Source: Thiobacillaceae bacterium
GTDB taxonomy: Bacteria; Pseudomonadota; Gammaproteobacteria; Burkholderiales; Thiobacillaceae
Assembly (NCBI GenBank): GCA_012274165.1
Contig: JAAPAA010000053.1
Location: forward strand, 1 to 6,290
DNA length: 6,290 nucleotides
Reading direction: 5' to 3'
Shown: positions 5,291-6,290 of the stretch, in pieces
How positions within the stretch are numbered: the stretch's first letter is position 1
Layout of the letters: the number at the start of each line of letters is the position of its first letter
The notes under the pieces: generated by a model
The model's database searches: none
What the model was told of the DNA's origin: nothing
Seen by the model: only the letters and a program-made list of their open reading frames with translations
Made by a program: the position numbers and the translations under genes

Positions 5291-5303
5291 TTTTGGGCCA
5301 CAA

Positions 5304-5972
5304 ATGAGCAAACAGATCTACCCCATGCCTTTCACGCGCCTGGAGCTGTGCGTCTTCGCGCTGCTGGAGACGGAGTTAACCGTGCTTCAGGTGCGCCGCG
5401 AAGAAGCGCCTTCCAAGGGCAAATGGGCGCTGCCTGGGGGAGTGCTGCGAATCGACCTGGATGCTGATCTTGAGAGCGCGGCGCAGCGCGTGGCCGGCGA
5501 GCGGCTGGGGACTCACCTGCCATACTTGCGACTACAAACGGCCGTGGGGGGCAAATCGCGTGACCCGCGATCCCCGTGGACCCTGAGCATTGCCTACCGG
5601 GCCACTGTGCGCGCAGATGCGCTTGCGACTTCGCCAGGCAAGCGGGTCGAAGCTATTCGTTGGGCCGGCGCTGGGGAGACCGCTTCAGACAACAGCCTTG
5701 CCTTTGACCACTCGGCGATCATCGCCGCGGCGGTGCAGGACCTTCGCAATGAGGTTGAGAATCTCGAGCTACCCTGGGGGCTGCTGCCGGCGGAGTTCAC
5801 CCTGGGCGAGTTGCAGCATCACTGTGAAATGATCCTCGACCGGCCGCTGGACAAGTCCAGCTTTCGCAGGCGCCTGGCCGACAGGGATTGCGTCGAAGCG
5901 GTTCGTGGCCAGTTGCGTGGCGCTGCGCACCGACCTGCACAGGTGTACCGCGGCTGCCCGATGCACCGGTGA
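5304..5972 (+). CDS. NrtR-type transcriptional regulator (Nudix-like sensor plus winged helix, 222 aa)
   Basis: Two domains are clear. Residues about 10-135 are Nudix-like: LELCVFALLETELTVLQVRR, then KGKWALPGGVLRIDLDADLE (38-57), and DPRSPWTLSIAYRATV (87-102). The Nudix box is altered. The expected RExxEExG helix reads RVAGERLG (62-69), so two of three metal-binding Glu are Val and Arg and hydrolase activity is unlikely. Residues about 158-217 form the C-terminal winged helix of the NrtR family: LLPAEFTLGELQHHCE, RPLDKSSFRRRL, RGAAHRPAQVYR. NrtR proteins bind ADP-ribose or related nucleotides through the Nudix domain and repress NAD-metabolism genes; the ligand here is unknown. No NAD biosynthesis gene is in the window. 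The divergent partner is the MESH1-like hydrolase, and two palindromes lie upstream. The ATG at 5304 has no good ribosome site; Met8 is an alternative start. Assignment to the family is firm; target genes are inference. Confidence 0.9.
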   Translation: MSKQIYPMPFTRLELCVFALLETELTVLQVRREEAPSKGKWALPGGVLRIDLDADLESAAQRVAGERLGTHLPYLRLQTAVGGKSRDPRSPWTLSIAYRATVRADALATSPGKRVEAIRWAGAGETASDNSLAFDHSAIIAAAVQDLRNEVENLELPWGLLPAEFTLGELQHHCEMILDRPLDKSSFRRRLADRDCVEAVRGQLRGAAHRPAQVYRGCPMHR

Positions 5973-6074
5973 CACAGTAACTCTCCCCTACTGAGACACA
6001 GGCGATGCGGCCTTCAGCCTAGCAGGCTTGGCAGTTGCGTTGCGCCACTTCAACAGGCCTGGTCCACCAGTCTT

Positions 6075-6257
6075 TCAGCGGACTCCATAGCGGTCCTTGG
6101 CCGGCGGCAGGTAATGGCCGACCGCCGCCAGCCAGGCGGGGGTTCCGATTGTCCGGTCAATATGCACTGCTGCCACCAATGCGCCAAGGTCAGCAATCGC
6201 ACATGGAGCCGCCGGCCAACGTCGTTGATCGAATAGTCGCACCCGACCCCTATGCAT
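6075..6257 (-). CDS. Doubtful small ORF, possibly a gene remnant (60 aa)
   Basis: The minus-strand frame runs from ATG 6257 (or TTG 6266, just after an in-frame TAG) to TGA 6075. GC-rich third positions and the stretch IADLGALVAAVHIDRTIGTPAWLAAVGHYLPPAKDRYGV look protein-like, which suggests present or former coding. There is no ribosome site, the ATG lies inside an inverted repeat, and I do not recognise a family. It may be a fragment of a larger decayed gene. Confidence 0.25.
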   Translation of the reverse strand: MHRGRVRLFDQRRWPAAPCAIADLGALVAAVHIDRTIGTPAWLAAVGHYLPPAKDRYGVR

Positions 6258-6276
6258 AGAAGTCAACTATGCGTAG
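6250..6276. repeat. Short inverted repeat of two CTATGCRTAG units
   Basis: CTATGCATAG (6250-6259) is itself a perfect palindrome. CTATGCGTAG (6267-6276) differs from it by one base, and seven bases lie between them. The pair can be read as two tandem operator half-sites 17 bp apart or as one 9-of-10-bp hairpin. It lies 14 bp from the window edge, so it may belong to a promoter or element outside. Confidence 0.5.
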
Positions 6277-6290
6277 GTCCGCGGCACCCG

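Larger units (their letters stand above)
4922..5303. promoter_or_regulatory. Divergent intergenic region between the MESH1-like and NrtR-like genes
   Basis: No gene is supported in these 382 bp. Contents: the ribosome site of the minus gene (4928-4933); a perfect 12-bp palindrome CGCCGTACGGCG (4991-5002); a 7-bp, 3-base-loop hairpin GCTGGGT/ACCCAGC (5033-5039 and 5043-5049); and, close to the regulator, the twin operator-like palindromes and candidate promoters listed separately. If the minus promoter near 5249-5277 is the real one, the MESH1-like mRNA has a leader of about 320 bases containing both palindromes. Confidence 0.6.
5973..6290. other. Right-edge stretch without a secure gene
   Basis: Just past the regulator's stop are only weak hairpins: CAGTA/TACTG (5975-5979 and 5989-5993), and AGCCT/AGGCT in 6015-6035. 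Neither is followed by a T-run, so no terminator is called. The rest holds the doubtful minus-strand frame at 6075-6257 and the inverted repeat at 6250-6276. No mobile-element end or tRNA was recognised. Confidence 0.4.

Overview
The window looks like a stretch of chromosome or integrated element from a GC-rich Gram-negative bacterium. A beta- or gammaproteobacterium is my best guess, from the GC-rich third codon positions, the AGGAGG-type ribosome sites and the protein families present. This is inference; no marker gene fixes the taxon. No tRNA, rRNA, CRISPR array, intact transposase or integrase was seen.

Left part (1-2490): a metallo-beta-lactamase-fold hydrolase runs in from the left edge and ends at 562. 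After it comes about 1.9 kb of low coding density that looks like a genomic scrapyard. It holds two copies of a diverged dispersed repeat (about 634-815 and 2286-2482), two long nested inverted repeats (909-967 and 997-1054), and one small intact membrane-protein gene on the minus strand (1142-1459). It also holds two gene fragments: the C-terminal end of an O-methyltransferase (minus) and a frameshifted internal piece of an Nramp-type metal transporter (plus). The Nramp homology stops where the second repeat copy begins.

Middle part (2495-4921): three minus-strand genes. Reading in the direction of transcription they are a 183-residue MESH1-like (p)ppGpp hydrolase of the HD superfamily with all expected metal and catalytic residues, then an unrecognised Trp-rich 284-residue protein 53 bp downstream, then, after a strong hairpin, a 278-residue protein. 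The last appears to join a widespread small domain of unknown function to an unrecognised C-terminal half.

Right part (4922-6290): a 382-bp divergent intergenic region separates the MESH1-like gene from a plus-strand NrtR-type regulator (Nudix-like sensor domain plus C-terminal winged helix). The regulator's Nudix box has lost key glutamates. Two 15-bp imperfect palindromes, exactly 32 bp apart, lie in front of it and overlap candidate promoters pointing both ways. The last 300 bp hold no secure gene, but there is a short open frame and an inverted repeat at the edge.

Working model (inference): the NrtR-like protein, sensing an ADP-ribose-type or related nucleotide, controls itself and the divergent alarmone-hydrolase operon through the twin operators. 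The 284-residue protein would be a co-expressed partner of unknown role. This is the most interesting part of the window.
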